Of a stretch of 62,078 bases of DNA, positions 34,440 to 42,450 are shown piece by piece. Source of the DNA: Actinorugispora endophytica (lineage in GTDB: Bacteria; Actinomycetota; Actinomycetes; Streptosporangiales; Streptosporangiaceae); NCBI RefSeq assembly GCF_004363075.1, contig NZ_SNYN01000027.1, forward strand, positions 1 through 62,078, read 5' to 3'. Each line of letters begins with the position of its first letter. The stretch's first letter is position 1. The notes below the pieces were generated by a model that was not told the origin of the DNA, ran no database searches, and saw nothing but the letters and a program-made list of their open reading frames with translations. Position numbers and translations under genes: made by a program.

Positions 34440-37229
34440 GTGGGCGAGCACACAGGCGGCCCCGGTGCGATCACGAGGCCGGGACCGGACCTGGGGGAAC
34501 TGATCGTCGGCCGGGACGCGGAACTGGCCCGCCTCTTTCGCGCGGTGGACCCGGCGTCGACCGACCAGGTTCTGGTGCTGGTCGGTGACCCGGGCATGGG
34601 GAAGAGCGCGCTGTTGGACTCCGCGGCGCGTCGGGCCGAAGCGAGCGGCGCCCGCGTTCTGCGCGCCGAGGGGCGCGAGTCGGAATCGACCCTGGCGTTC
34701 TCCGCGCTGCAGCAGTTGCTTCGGCCTGTATCGGCCGAGGTGGACGGGCTTCCGGAGAGGCAGCGCACGGCGATACGCGACGCCTTCGGCGCGGGGCCGG
34801 CCACGGCGGAACCCGACCTCATGCTCATCGGGGTCGCCGTTCTGAGCCTGCTCTCGGCCCTGGGCGACCAGCATCCCGTGCTCGTGGTGCTGGACGACGC
34901 GCAGTGGTTCGACCGTGCTTCCCTGGACACGCTGTCCTTCGCCGCCAGACGGCTGGAAGGCGAACCGGTCACGATGCTGATCGGAGCCCGCGCCGGCGAT
35001 CACCTGCCGGGGCTCGACCGCCACCGGCCCACGCTCACCCTGGGAGCGCTCGACAACGCCGCCGCCAACCGGCTGCTGGACCTGCAGCCGAGGAGCCCCG
35101 CCGGGCGGACCAGAACACGGATCCTCGACCAGGCCGGCGGCAACCCGCTGGCGCTGACCGAATTGACGAGGGCGTCCGCCGCACACGACGCGGCCGCGGG
35201 GCCGCCGTCCTCGGGCCCGCTCCCGCTCACCGACCACCTGGAGCGGGTCTTCGCAGCCCGTCTGAACGAACTCCCCGCCTCCACCAGGTGGGCCTTGCTG
35301 CTCCTGGCCGCCATGGACAGCGTCGACTCCGCGATCGCCGCCTCGGTCGGGCTGCCGCACGCCGAGGACGACACATGGCCGCCCGCCGAGCGGGCCGGGC
35401 TGGTCCGGCGAACCGGTCGGGACGTCCGGTTCCGCCATCCGCTGGTCCGGTCCGCCGCGTACCACGCCGCGTCCCCCGCCTCCCAGCGCGAGGCCCACCT
35501 CGTACTCGCCGAGGTACTGCGGGACGAACCGGATCGGCGCGCCTGGCACCTCGCCGCCGCGTGCCCGGGTCCCGACGCGGCCGTGTCGGCGGGGTTGGAG
35601 CGGACCGCCGGTCGGGCCCGCCGTCGCGGCGGCTACGAGGCGGCGGTCAGGGCCCTGCAACGCGCCGCCGAACTCGCACCGCGGCGCGAGGACAGGGCCA
35701 GGCTGCTGGTCGAAGCGGCCACTGCGGCCGTGTTCACCGGCGATCTCTCCTGGGTCGAGGAACTGGCTGCCGCGGCACGCGCGCACACCGACGACACGTC
35801 GCTGCTGGCATCCATCACCGTGCAGGTCGGACGGCTGGCGGCGCTGACCCTCCGCCACACCGTGGTCTTCTCCCGACTGATCCATTCCGCCGAGCAGTCG
35901 GCGGTCTCGCAGCCCGCCACCGCGCTGGACCTCCTGGCCAATGCCGCCGTAGTCCGCTTCTACTCCGGAGAGGACACCCAACGGCACCGCGTCCAGGCCG
36001 TCCTGAGGCGGCTCCCCGGGGACGCGTCACACGCGTGGCTGCGCACCTGGGTGAGGGCCGTGTCGGATCCCTTCGACGACAGGGCCGAACTCCTCTCCCG
36101 GCTTCCGCAGTTGGACTCCGAGGCGGAGGACCGACCCGACCGGCTCGCCGCTTTCGCGGTCATGGCATGGCTCCTGGACGAGACCCCACAGGCCGTCCGC
36201 GCCTTCGACGAGGCGTTCGACCGCTGGAAGCTGCAGGGGCCGCTGCCGGAGGGCCTGGGAGGCGCGGCCGCCTGGAGCTATGTGGAACAAGGACGATGGG
36301 GACAGGCCCGTGAGGTCTGCGCCCGCACCACCGCTATCGGATCGACGGCCGGCCTTGACCACGCCGTGGCGTGCGCGGCCGCGGTGGATGCCACCGTGCT
36401 GGCCTACCAGGGGGATACGGCGGCGGCCCGGGCCCGGATCGAAGACGTGTTCGCCCTGATCGATCCGATGGAGAGCCGCTCCGTGTCCGTCTACGCCCGT
36501 CGTGCGCTCGGTGCCGCGGCGGTCGCGGAAGGCGCGTACGAGACGGCGTACGACCAGCTCCGCATGGTCTTCACCGCAGATGGCGCGCCAGTGCACTATC
36601 ACGCCTCCTACCCGGCCCTCGCGGATCTGGCCGCTGCCGCTGTGCGCAGTGGCCGACGCGCGGAGGCTGCCGTGATCGTCGAGCGTTCCGCACGCGCGCT
36701 CGCAGACAGCGCCTCGCCCCGCCTGCGCGCGCTGATCAACCGGGCCCGTGCCCTCTTGGCGGCCCCCGAGGACGCCGAGCCGCACTTCCGGGCGGCCCTG
36801 GCGGACCCCCGGCTGGAGCGCTGGCCCTTCGAGCGCGCCCAGACCCTGCTGGACCTCGCCGAATGGCTGCGGCGCCGTCGGCGCGTCACCGAGGCGCGAG
36901 GGCCGCTCACCGAGGCTCTGCAGACCTTCCGGCGCCTGGGCGCGCGTCCGTGGATCGAGCGCGCCCGGTCCGAATCGCGTGCCGCCGGCCTCGACGTCAC
37001 GGACTCGACCCCCGACGCGCTCTCCCGCCTCTCCCCGCAACAGCAGCAGATCGTCAGGCTCGCCGCCCGCGGGCTGACCAACCGGGAGATCAGCGAGAAG
37101 CTCTTCCTCTCTCCGCGCACGGTCGGCTCACACCTCTACCGCAGCTTCCCCAAGCTGGGCGTCACAGCCCGCTCCCAACTGCGCGACCTCGTCGAGAACG
37201 CCCTCCCGACGACCGGCCACCAGGAATAG
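34440..37229 (+). CDS. LAL-type LuxR regulator (large ATP-binding)
   Basis: The 929-residue regulator has an N-terminal AAA/STAND ATPase (Walker A GDPGMGKS at ~49-56, Walker B PVLVVLDDAQWFDRAS). A long helical TPR-like middle follows, and a C-terminal LuxR HTH (LSPQQQQIVRLAARGLTNRE, EKLFLSPRTVGSHL). LAL proteins such as MalT or PikD activate nearby genes on binding a ligand. Here the likely targets are the divergent MBL-fold and carboxylesterase genes, starting 178 bp away. The GTG start follows GGAGACCCA. Confidence 0.92.
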   Translation: MGEHTGGPGAITRPGPDLGELIVGRDAELARLFRAVDPASTDQVLVLVGDPGMGKSALLDSAARRAEASGARVLRAEGRESESTLAFSALQQLLRPVSAEVDGLPERQRTAIRDAFGAGPATAEPDLMLIGVAVLSLLSALGDQHPVLVVLDDAQWFDRASLDTLSFAARRLEGEPVTMLIGARAGDHLPGLDRHRPTLTLGALDNAAANRLLDLQPRSPAGRTRTRILDQAGGNPLALTELTRASAAHDAAAGPPSSGPLPLTDHLERVFAARLNELPASTRWALLLLAAMDSVDSAIAASVGLPHAEDDTWPPAERAGLVRRTGRDVRFRHPLVRSAAYHAASPASQREAHLVLAEVLRDEPDRRAWHLAAACPGPDAAVSAGLERTAGRARRRGGYEAAVRALQRAAELAPRREDRARLLVEAATAAVFTGDLSWVEELAAAARAHTDDTSLLASITVQVGRLAALTLRHTVVFSRLIHSAEQSAVSQPATALDLLANAAVVRFYSGEDTQRHRVQAVLRRLPGDASHAWLRTWVRAVSDPFDDRAELLSRLPQLDSEAEDRPDRLAAFAVMAWLLDETPQAVRAFDEAFDRWKLQGPLPEGLGGAAAWSYVEQGRWGQAREVCARTTAIGSTAGLDHAVACAAAVDATVLAYQGDTAAARARIEDVFALIDPMESRSVSVYARRALGAAAVAEGAYETAYDQLRMVFTADGAPVHYHASYPALADLAAAAVRSGRRAEAAVIVERSARALADSASPRLRALINRARALLAAPEDAEPHFRAALADPRLERWPFERAQTLLDLAEWLRRRRRVTEARGPLTEALQTFRRLGARPWIERARSESRAAGLDVTDSTPDALSRLSPQQQQIVRLAARGLTNREISEKLFLSPRTVGSHLYRSFPKLGVTARSQLRDLVENALPTTGHQE

Positions 37230-37377
37230 GGCACGCCCGGCAGGAGGACCGGGCCGGTGGTTCCCGGCTTCACGCGGTCCCGCCTTCCTCGCGGCCGGAC
37301 GGGAACGGCCGATTGCGGGATGGGAACGGAAAACCGTGGTGGCCGTGAAAGCAGCGTCGCCGAGGGACCGGTTTGTC

Positions 37378-37404
37378 GGAGCTTCGAGTCCTCCCGGGCT
37401 CACA
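37378..37404 (+). repeat. tRNA 3'-end relic / candidate attachment site
   Basis: This 27-base segment matches the 3' end of tRNA-Val (31400-31426) at 23 positions, with the T-loop TTCGAGT intact. The T-stem has one mismatch and no cloverleaf can be folded upstream. It could be a relic att site closing an island that starts at the tRNA. Confidence 0.5.
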
Positions 37405-38131
37405 TCAGCGGGGTGTGGCCTCCGTGGCTGAGGTCGTCGGCTATGCCCGTCGCGCCGCTGTCCGGGGACCCTCCGACCACGGGGCGGGACAGCAGGTTCA
37501 TCTCGGGGAGGTCGCGGACGTGGTCCAGGCCGTAGCCGAGGCGGACCAGGGCCACGGCGAGCCACGGGGCGGCCGGGCCGGACCAGCGGAGCGGTTCGCA
37601 GTCCTCGAACAGCTGCACCACGTTCCACTGTCCCAGGAACGGCTGGATCTGCATCATCGCCGAGTGGTACCACGACAGCCACCGGACGCCGTCGACCAGG
37701 GCCAGGAGCCGCTGGTCGGTCAGGTAGACGGTGACGCGCTGGAACTCGCGCCATTGCGGGGCGGCCATCGCCTGCGCCCGGGAGCGGGCCACCGAGTTGC
37801 CGATGGCCTGCCCGGCGAGTCCGGCGGCGACGAACAGCGGGGAGCCGAAGTAGAAGCCGGAGCTCTGCGAGTAGGTGACGTTCTGACCGTAGAAGCGGGA
37901 GTAGTCGAGGACGAGCTCGGCGTGGGCGACCTCCCCGGCGTTGAGGCGCACCGGGACGGCGGGGAGTGTGGGGAGGGGGAAACCGTCGAGAAGCGCCTCC
38001 CGGAACCGGACCGCCTGCTCCCAGCCCTGGCTCCACATCGCGTCCTGCCCGTCGGCCGGCATGAGGACCTCCACTCGCACACGTCCCAGAACGAACTGCT
38101 TCCGGCCCGGTCGAGGCCCGGCCAATGACAC
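37400..38131 (-). CDS. Uncharacterised conserved-looking protein
   Basis: The 243-residue soluble protein has an N-terminal acidic/aromatic region (DGQDAMWSQGWEQAVRFREA), a central glycine-rich hydrophobic segment around FGSPLFVAAGLAGQAIGNSV and a strand-rich part (REFQRVTVYLTDQRLLALV, then GVRWLSWYHSAMMQIQPF) that looks PH-like. I do not recognise the family. The stop codon lies inside the tRNA-like relic, so the last residues may have been replaced on insertion. The GTG at 38131 is the longest start; an internal ATG about 20 codons in is possible. Confidence 0.65.
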   Translation of the reverse strand: MSLAGPRPGRKQFVLGRVRVEVLMPADGQDAMWSQGWEQAVRFREALLDGFPLPTLPAVPVRLNAGEVAHAELVLDYSRFYGQNVTYSQSSGFYFGSPLFVAAGLAGQAIGNSVARSRAQAMAAPQWREFQRVTVYLTDQRLLALVDGVRWLSWYHSAMMQIQPFLGQWNVVQLFEDCEPLRWSGPAAPWLAVALVRLGYGLDHVRDLPEMNLLSRPVVGGSPDSGATGIADDLSHGGHTPLM

Positions 38132-38262
38132 GGTATTGCACGACAGCCGGTGGCGCGTGGATCGCGGACGGTGCGGGGCCGCCTCGTGGCGGACGCCCGG
38201 CCCCGCGGGTGCGGGACCGGGCGTCCGCCGGGGTCAGCGGCGGCGTTTCCGCCGCCCTGTCC

Positions 38263-38787
38263 TCAGGTGGGCTGCCACGGGGTGCCCGTATGGTCCGTGA
38301 TGTCCTCGGACGCCGTCTGGCGCAGTTTGCGCGCCAGGTCCGACAGCGCGCGCGACACCGCCAACTCGTCGCCGATCTCCGGCACGTCGGTGTCGGAGGG
38401 GTGCTTGCGCGCCATTCCGTGGCCGCGCAGGCCCGCCCGCTCCTTCGCCGCGACCGTCGCCTCGGCCATGGTCCGAACGGAGTCCTCCTCGGCCTCCTCC
38501 GTCACCACGATGTCGACGGTCCACCGCTTCATGGTGTGGACGGGCCGAAGTTCCCCGTAGCCGCCGGGCTCCGACGACTCCTGCCGTGCGGAGGGCACCA
38601 CCCCGCCGGTCTCGATGTGGGCGTCGGGTCCCGGGTACACCAGGGCCTCGTGGCCGTCCTCCAGCCAGCGCACCCGGTAGGGCGGCCCCCCTTCGGGCCC
38701 CTGCACCGAGACCACCACGCCCTCGCGGCGGTGCATGTCATCGCGGGCCCTCTCGACGATGATCCGGTCTCCAATGCGAGCTCTCAT
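38263..38787 (-). CDS. DUF1918 plus DUF1876 protein
   Basis: The 174-residue protein joins two small actinobacterial domains. Residues ~1-60 are DUF1918 (MRARIGDRIIVER, then HRREGVVVSVQGPEGGPPYR and VRWLEDGHEALVYPGPDAHI). Residues ~80-165 are DUF1876 (RWTVDIVVTEEAEEDSVRTM and RGHGMARKHPSDTDVPEIGD). The two are often separate genes, so this is a fusion. Both are common in actinobacterial stress regulons, with no known activity. The ATG is preceded by AGGGGGAAGGCCG. Confidence 0.85.
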   Translation of the reverse strand: MRARIGDRIIVERARDDMHRREGVVVSVQGPEGGPPYRVRWLEDGHEALVYPGPDAHIETGGVVPSARQESSEPGGYGELRPVHTMKRWTVDIVVTEEAEEDSVRTMAEATVAAKERAGLRGHGMARKHPSDTDVPEIGDELAVSRALSDLARKLRQTASEDITDHTGTPWQPT

Positions 38788-38907
38788 CGGCCTTCCCCCT
38801 GTTCGCCGACACGCTCCTGGCACTTCCCACGATCGCAAAACCAGGCCCCTCGCAGCAACCCCCTCCGGTCGGAAAAGCGCTGGTGAACGGCGTTGAAGCG
38901 CGGAAAG

Positions 38908-39345
38908 TCAGCTCCTGGAGGCCTTGGGCGCAACCAGTTCCCGGAGCTCCCCCGGCAGATGCTCCACCGCCTGGTCGACGGCCCCGCTCGCGATGTGCTC
39001 GCGCAGGACCCGGGTGATGATCTCCACCGCCTTCGGCACGTCCCCGTCCCGCACGTTGGCGTCCCGGGCGAACCGCCGCACGTACTCGTCGCGCGTCATC
39101 TTGTGCGGGAGCCCCGCGGGGTGCCACCCCTCGTAGAACACCCCCCGTAGCAGGGTCGGCAGCTGGGCGGCGAAGTGCGCCGAGGTGTCCACGGTGAGCC
39201 GGTCCCGCAGCGTGTGCAGGTAGGCGCGGAGCATCCGGTAGGCGATGCGGCGGTCGTCGGTCGCGAACCCCGCGCAGATGTCGGCGAGCCACTTGTTGGA
39301 CTTGTGGATGCTGCTGTCGAGGCTGTCGATGTGCGTGAACGACAT
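38908..39345 (-). CDS. DUF2267 family protein
   Basis: The 145-residue helical protein is a DUF2267 member: SIHKSNKWLADICAGF, RAYLHTLRDRLTVDTSAHFA and LLRGVFYEGWHPAG are the family's conserved blocks. It lies next to the DUF1918/DUF1876 gene in the same direction with 120 bp between. Such genes are often near stress or hypoxia genes; function is not known. A strong start is not obvious, but the ATG at 39345 fits the family N-terminus. Confidence 0.85.
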   Translation of the reverse strand: MSFTHIDSLDSSIHKSNKWLADICAGFATDDRRIAYRMLRAYLHTLRDRLTVDTSAHFAAQLPTLLRGVFYEGWHPAGLPHKMTRDEYVRRFARDANVRDGDVPKAVEIITRVLREHIASGAVDQAVEHLPGELRELVAPKASRS

Positions 39346-39530
39346 GGGAACCCCCGTGGTCGGTGGTCGGGCGGCGCCGTCGGAACCGCTGGGACCGGTT
39401 GGGTCAACGCTGCCGACCACTACCCGGACGTGCGGCCTTCTCCCATCGGACGGGAACCGGAACCGTGCGAACCCCCTGGTCAGCGGCTCGAACGCGGGGC
39501 CGGGCCGGTGCGGCCGGTGGTTCCGGCCGC

Positions 39531-40532
39531 TCAGCGCGCGTGGGCGGCGCGGGTGAGCCGGTCGCGCACGGCGGTCCCGATCCCCGACGGCGCGGGCGGG
39601 ACCGCGACGACCACGTCGGCCCCCAGGGCGTCGGCGTCGCGCAGCCGCTGGTAGAGCAGCCGGGCGTAGCCCTCGGGGCTGCCGACCGGGGGCAGCACGA
39701 CGGCCTCCTCCGGCAGGCCGCCGGGCGCCTCCTCGGCGAGGACGGCCACGCGGCGGCCGTCCTTCACCCAGGACGAGGCCGTGTCGGGGGCGTCGGCCGC
39801 TTCGGCGAGGACGACCCGGGCGGCGGGCGCGTAGTGCGACGGCAGCATGCCCGGGGCGCGGGCCGGGCCGCCGGCTCCGGCCTCCACGGCCAGCCCGGTG
39901 ACGGCCTCGACGTCCCGCGCGGTGACGGCCCCGGTCCGCAGCACGGTGAGGCGCTCGTCGAGGACCTCGACGATGGTCGACTCCACGCCGACGCCGCACC
40001 GGCCCCCGTCCAGGACGAGGTCGACCCGGGCGCCCAGGTCGGCGGCGACGTGCCCGGCGGTGGTGGGGCTGACCCGCCCGAACCGGTTGGCCGACGGCGC
40101 GGCGACCCCGCCCCCGAAGCGTTCGAGCAGGTCCAGGGCGACCGGCTGGTCGGGAACGCGCAGGCCGACCGTGGGCCGCCCGCCGGTCACCGCGTCGGGG
40201 ACCCGGCCCGACCGCGGCAGGACCAGGGTCAGCGGTCCGGGCCAGAAGGCGTCGGCGAGGGCGCGGGCGGCCGGGGGGAAGTGTCCGGCCCAGTCGAGGG
40301 CGCTCCCGGTGTCGGCCACGTGCACGATCAGGGGGTGATCGGCGGGCCGCCCCTTCGCGGCGAAGATCCGCCGGACCGCGTCCGGGCTCGAGGCGTCGGC
40401 GCCCAGTCCGTACACGGTCTCGGTGGGGAAGGCGACGAGCCCGCCGTCGCGGAGCACGCCCGCGGCGGTGTCGAGGGCCTCCGCCGACGCGGGCAGCACC
40501 CGCGGCCGCCCCGCCTCACCGTCGCCGCCCAT
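39531..40532 (-). CDS. L-threonylcarbamoyladenylate synthase, Sua5 type
   Basis: The 333-residue enzyme makes threonylcarbamoyl-AMP from threonine, bicarbonate and ATP for the t6A37 modification of ANN-decoding tRNAs. The YrdC domain is clear (AFPTETVYGLGADA, FAAKGRPADHPLIVHV, APSANRFGRVSPTTAGHV, CGVGVESTIVEV). A C-terminal Sua5 domain follows a linker (PGMLPSHYAPAARVVL). The start is ATG after GAGGAGGGGCG. A shorter YrdC-only paralogue may exist elsewhere, as actinobacteria often place one with prmC. Confidence 0.93.
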   Translation of the reverse strand: MGGDGEAGRPRVLPASAEALDTAAGVLRDGGLVAFPTETVYGLGADASSPDAVRRIFAAKGRPADHPLIVHVADTGSALDWAGHFPPAARALADAFWPGPLTLVLPRSGRVPDAVTGGRPTVGLRVPDQPVALDLLERFGGGVAAPSANRFGRVSPTTAGHVAADLGARVDLVLDGGRCGVGVESTIVEVLDERLTVLRTGAVTARDVEAVTGLAVEAGAGGPARAPGMLPSHYAPAARVVLAEAADAPDTASSWVKDGRRVAVLAEEAPGGLPEEAVVLPPVGSPEGYARLLYQRLRDADALGADVVVAVPPAPSGIGTAVRDRLTRAAHAR

Positions 40533-40687
40533 CGCCCCTCCTCGTTCGCCCCGCGTCAAGACCGCCCACCATGCTATTGCCTCCGGAGCGGACCCCACGG
40601 ACCCCACGGGCCCGGCCGGGCCCTTGTTAGGGTTGCCCGGATCGTCAGCCGCTCCCCGAGCGGCATCCGATGCGAGAAGGAGGACCC

Positions 40688-40996
40688 GTGGACGTGACGG
40701 TGACCGACGCACCCGGGAACAAGCGGTACGAGGCGCGCACCGGGAAGGGGGAGCTCGCCGGGTTCGCCGAGTACACGCTGACCGACGAGCTGATCGTCTT
40801 CACCCACACGGTGGTGGACCCGGCCTTCGAGGGCAAGGGGGTGGGCGGGACCCTGGTCCGGGGCGCGTTGGACGACGTGCGTCCGCGCGGGCTGGCGGTC
40901 CTTCCGCTGTGCCCCTTCGTCAAGGGCTGGATCCAGCGGCACCCCGAGTACACCGACCTGGTGTACCAGGCCAGGGAGAGCAGGGTCACCGACTAG
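40688..40996 (+). CDS. Small GNAT-like acetyltransferase (YidJ/GATE-type)
   Basis: The 102-residue protein is a minimal GNAT fold of the YidJ/N-acetyltransferase-like group: YEARTGKGELAGFAEYTL, FTHTVVDPAFEGKGVGGTL as the acetyl-CoA loop, and VLPLCPFVKGWIQRHPEY at the end. GTG follows GAAGGAGGACCC. It is divergent from the Sua5 gene. Natural substrate unknown. Confidence 0.9.
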   Translation: MDVTVTDAPGNKRYEARTGKGELAGFAEYTLTDELIVFTHTVVDPAFEGKGVGGTLVRGALDDVRPRGLAVLPLCPFVKGWIQRHPEYTDLVYQARESRVTD

Positions 40997-41045
40997 GGAA
41001 CCCCCGGAGGGCGGGTGCCGGGGCCGCGCCCACGATGTCCGTTCC

Positions 41046-41116
41046 TCCCGGTGATCTTGACCTTTTCGGGGCCTCGACCGCCTCTGAGACCCCGAAAAGG
41101 TCAAGATCACCGGAGA
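41046..41116. repeat. Convergent-end hairpin family, copy 3
   Basis: Left arm CTCCCGGTGATCTTGACCTT continues to TTCGGGGCCTC; the right arm is its near-perfect complement through GGTCAAGATCACCGGAGAG. It lies between the GNAT-like gene (+) and the LacI-family gene (-). Confidence 0.85.
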
Positions 41117-41162
41117 GGGCGCCAGGAAACGGAGACCTTCCCGCAGCCCGGGGCAGTGGGGG

Positions 41163-42236
41163 CTACCGGGGCGGGATCAGCCCGGATTCGCGTACGACGA
41201 GCCGGGTCGGGACCGAGCACGCCCGGTGGGGCGGGTCGTCGCCCGCGATCCGGCCGAAGAGCAGCCGGGCGGCGGTCGCGCCGATCTCGGGGACGTCCTG
41301 GGCGACCACGGTGACCTTGGGGGAGAGCAGGTCGGCCAGGGGGAAGTCGTCGAAGCCCACGACCGCGACCTCGCGCTGGCGGCCCAACCCCTGCAGGGCG
41401 GTGACCGCCCCGATCGTGACCAGGTTCTGGCTGGTGAACAGTGCCGTGGGCGGCGCGTCGCCGGACAGCAGGGCGGTGGTGGCCGCTGCCGCGGCGCCCG
41501 TGGCCGACAGGCCCTGGACGACCAGCCGGGGGTCGACGGCCAGCCCCAGGTCACGCATGGCGCCGGTGTACCCGCGCAGCCGGTCGGCGGCCGTCGGGAT
41601 CGAGGGGTGGTCGCCGAGGTAGGCGATCCGCTCGTGCCCGTTGTCGGCCAGGTGCAGGACGGCGTCGCGCGCGCCCTCGGCGTTGGTGGACAGCACGTGG
41701 TCGGCAGACAGTCCGCGCGGCGCGCGGTCGACGAAGACGACGGGCGTCCCGGCGCGCACCTCGCGGTTCAGGTATCCGTGGTCCCGGGTGGCCGGGGCGA
41801 TGATGATCCCGTCCACCCGGCGCAGCGTCGAGGCGCGGACCAGCGCGAGTTCGCGGTTCCCGTCCTCCTCCAGGCTGCCCGCGAAGACCAGTGTGCCGTG
41901 CCGGTGGGCGACGTCCTCGACGGCCCGGTTCAGCGTGGCGGAGAACGGGTTGGCCAGGTCCTCCAGCAGCAGCGCGATCTGCCCGGTCACGCCGTCGGAG
42001 CGGCGCAGGCTGCTCGCGGCCAGGTTCGGCTGGAAGTCGAGCCGCTCGATCGCCCGGGAGACCTTCTCGCGCAGGTCCGCGGACACGGCGTCGCCGCCGT
42101 TGATGACGCGTGAGACGCTCTTGACGCTGACCCCGGCCAGCGCCGCGACGTCGCGCATCGTGGCACGGCGCACCGGGGAGCGGCCGGTGGGGCGCGGCCC
42201 TGAGGGGGGCGGGCCGCCCGTCGGCAGTTCTCGCAT
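41163..42236 (-). CDS. LacI-family regulator, probable CebR/CelR-like
   Basis: The 357-residue repressor has an N-terminal LacI HTH (MRDVAALAGVSVKSVSRVI, hinge FQPNLAASSLRR) and a periplasmic-binding-protein-like sugar domain (VTGQIALLLEDLANPFSATL, VVGFDDFPLADLLSPKVTVV). It lies upstream of a GH48 cellulase whose control region has two TGGGAGCGCTCCCA-type boxes, the operator of CebR (Streptomyces) and CelR (Thermobifida). Those regulators respond to cellobiose. The link to these boxes is inferred from position. The N-terminal ~25 residues are Pro/Arg-rich and may be an over-extended start. Confidence 0.87.
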   Translation of the reverse strand: MRELPTGGPPPSGPRPTGRSPVRRATMRDVAALAGVSVKSVSRVINGGDAVSADLREKVSRAIERLDFQPNLAASSLRRSDGVTGQIALLLEDLANPFSATLNRAVEDVAHRHGTLVFAGSLEEDGNRELALVRASTLRRVDGIIIAPATRDHGYLNREVRAGTPVVFVDRAPRGLSADHVLSTNAEGARDAVLHLADNGHERIAYLGDHPSIPTAADRLRGYTGAMRDLGLAVDPRLVVQGLSATGAAAAATTALLSGDAPPTALFTSQNLVTIGAVTALQGLGRQREVAVVGFDDFPLADLLSPKVTVVAQDVPEIGATAARLLFGRIAGDDPPHRACSVPTRLVVRESGLIPPR

Positions 42237-42330
42237 CCTGGACCCATCCCGTACGACGACCGGACCCCGGCGCGGCCGGGGCGGCGCGCGTCGAGGGCCC
42301 CTCCATTGTGCCGGGCGCCGGAAAACGCGG

Positions 42331-42374
42331 GGACCGCCCCGGGGCGCGGGGGACGCCGCGCCCCGGGGCGGTCC
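42331..42374 (-). terminator. GH48 terminator hairpin
   Basis: Arms 42331-42349 and 42356-42374 are perfectly complementary over 19 bases (GGACCGCCCCGGGGCGCGG) with a six-base loop, 77 bases past the cellulase stop. A second, weaker hairpin with GGTCCGCG/CGCGGACC arms lies at 42385-42420. Confidence 0.75.
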
Positions 42375-42450
42375 GGAGTGGAAGGCGGTCCGCGACGGGG
42401 GAGCACCGCACCGCCGCGGACCACCGCTCAATGGGGCGGACCGGTCGGGG

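Noticed and set aside
37230-37377. Complete tRNA gene before the 37378 segment
   Set aside because: No acceptor, D or anticodon arms pair with the 3' segment, so only a relic is supported.
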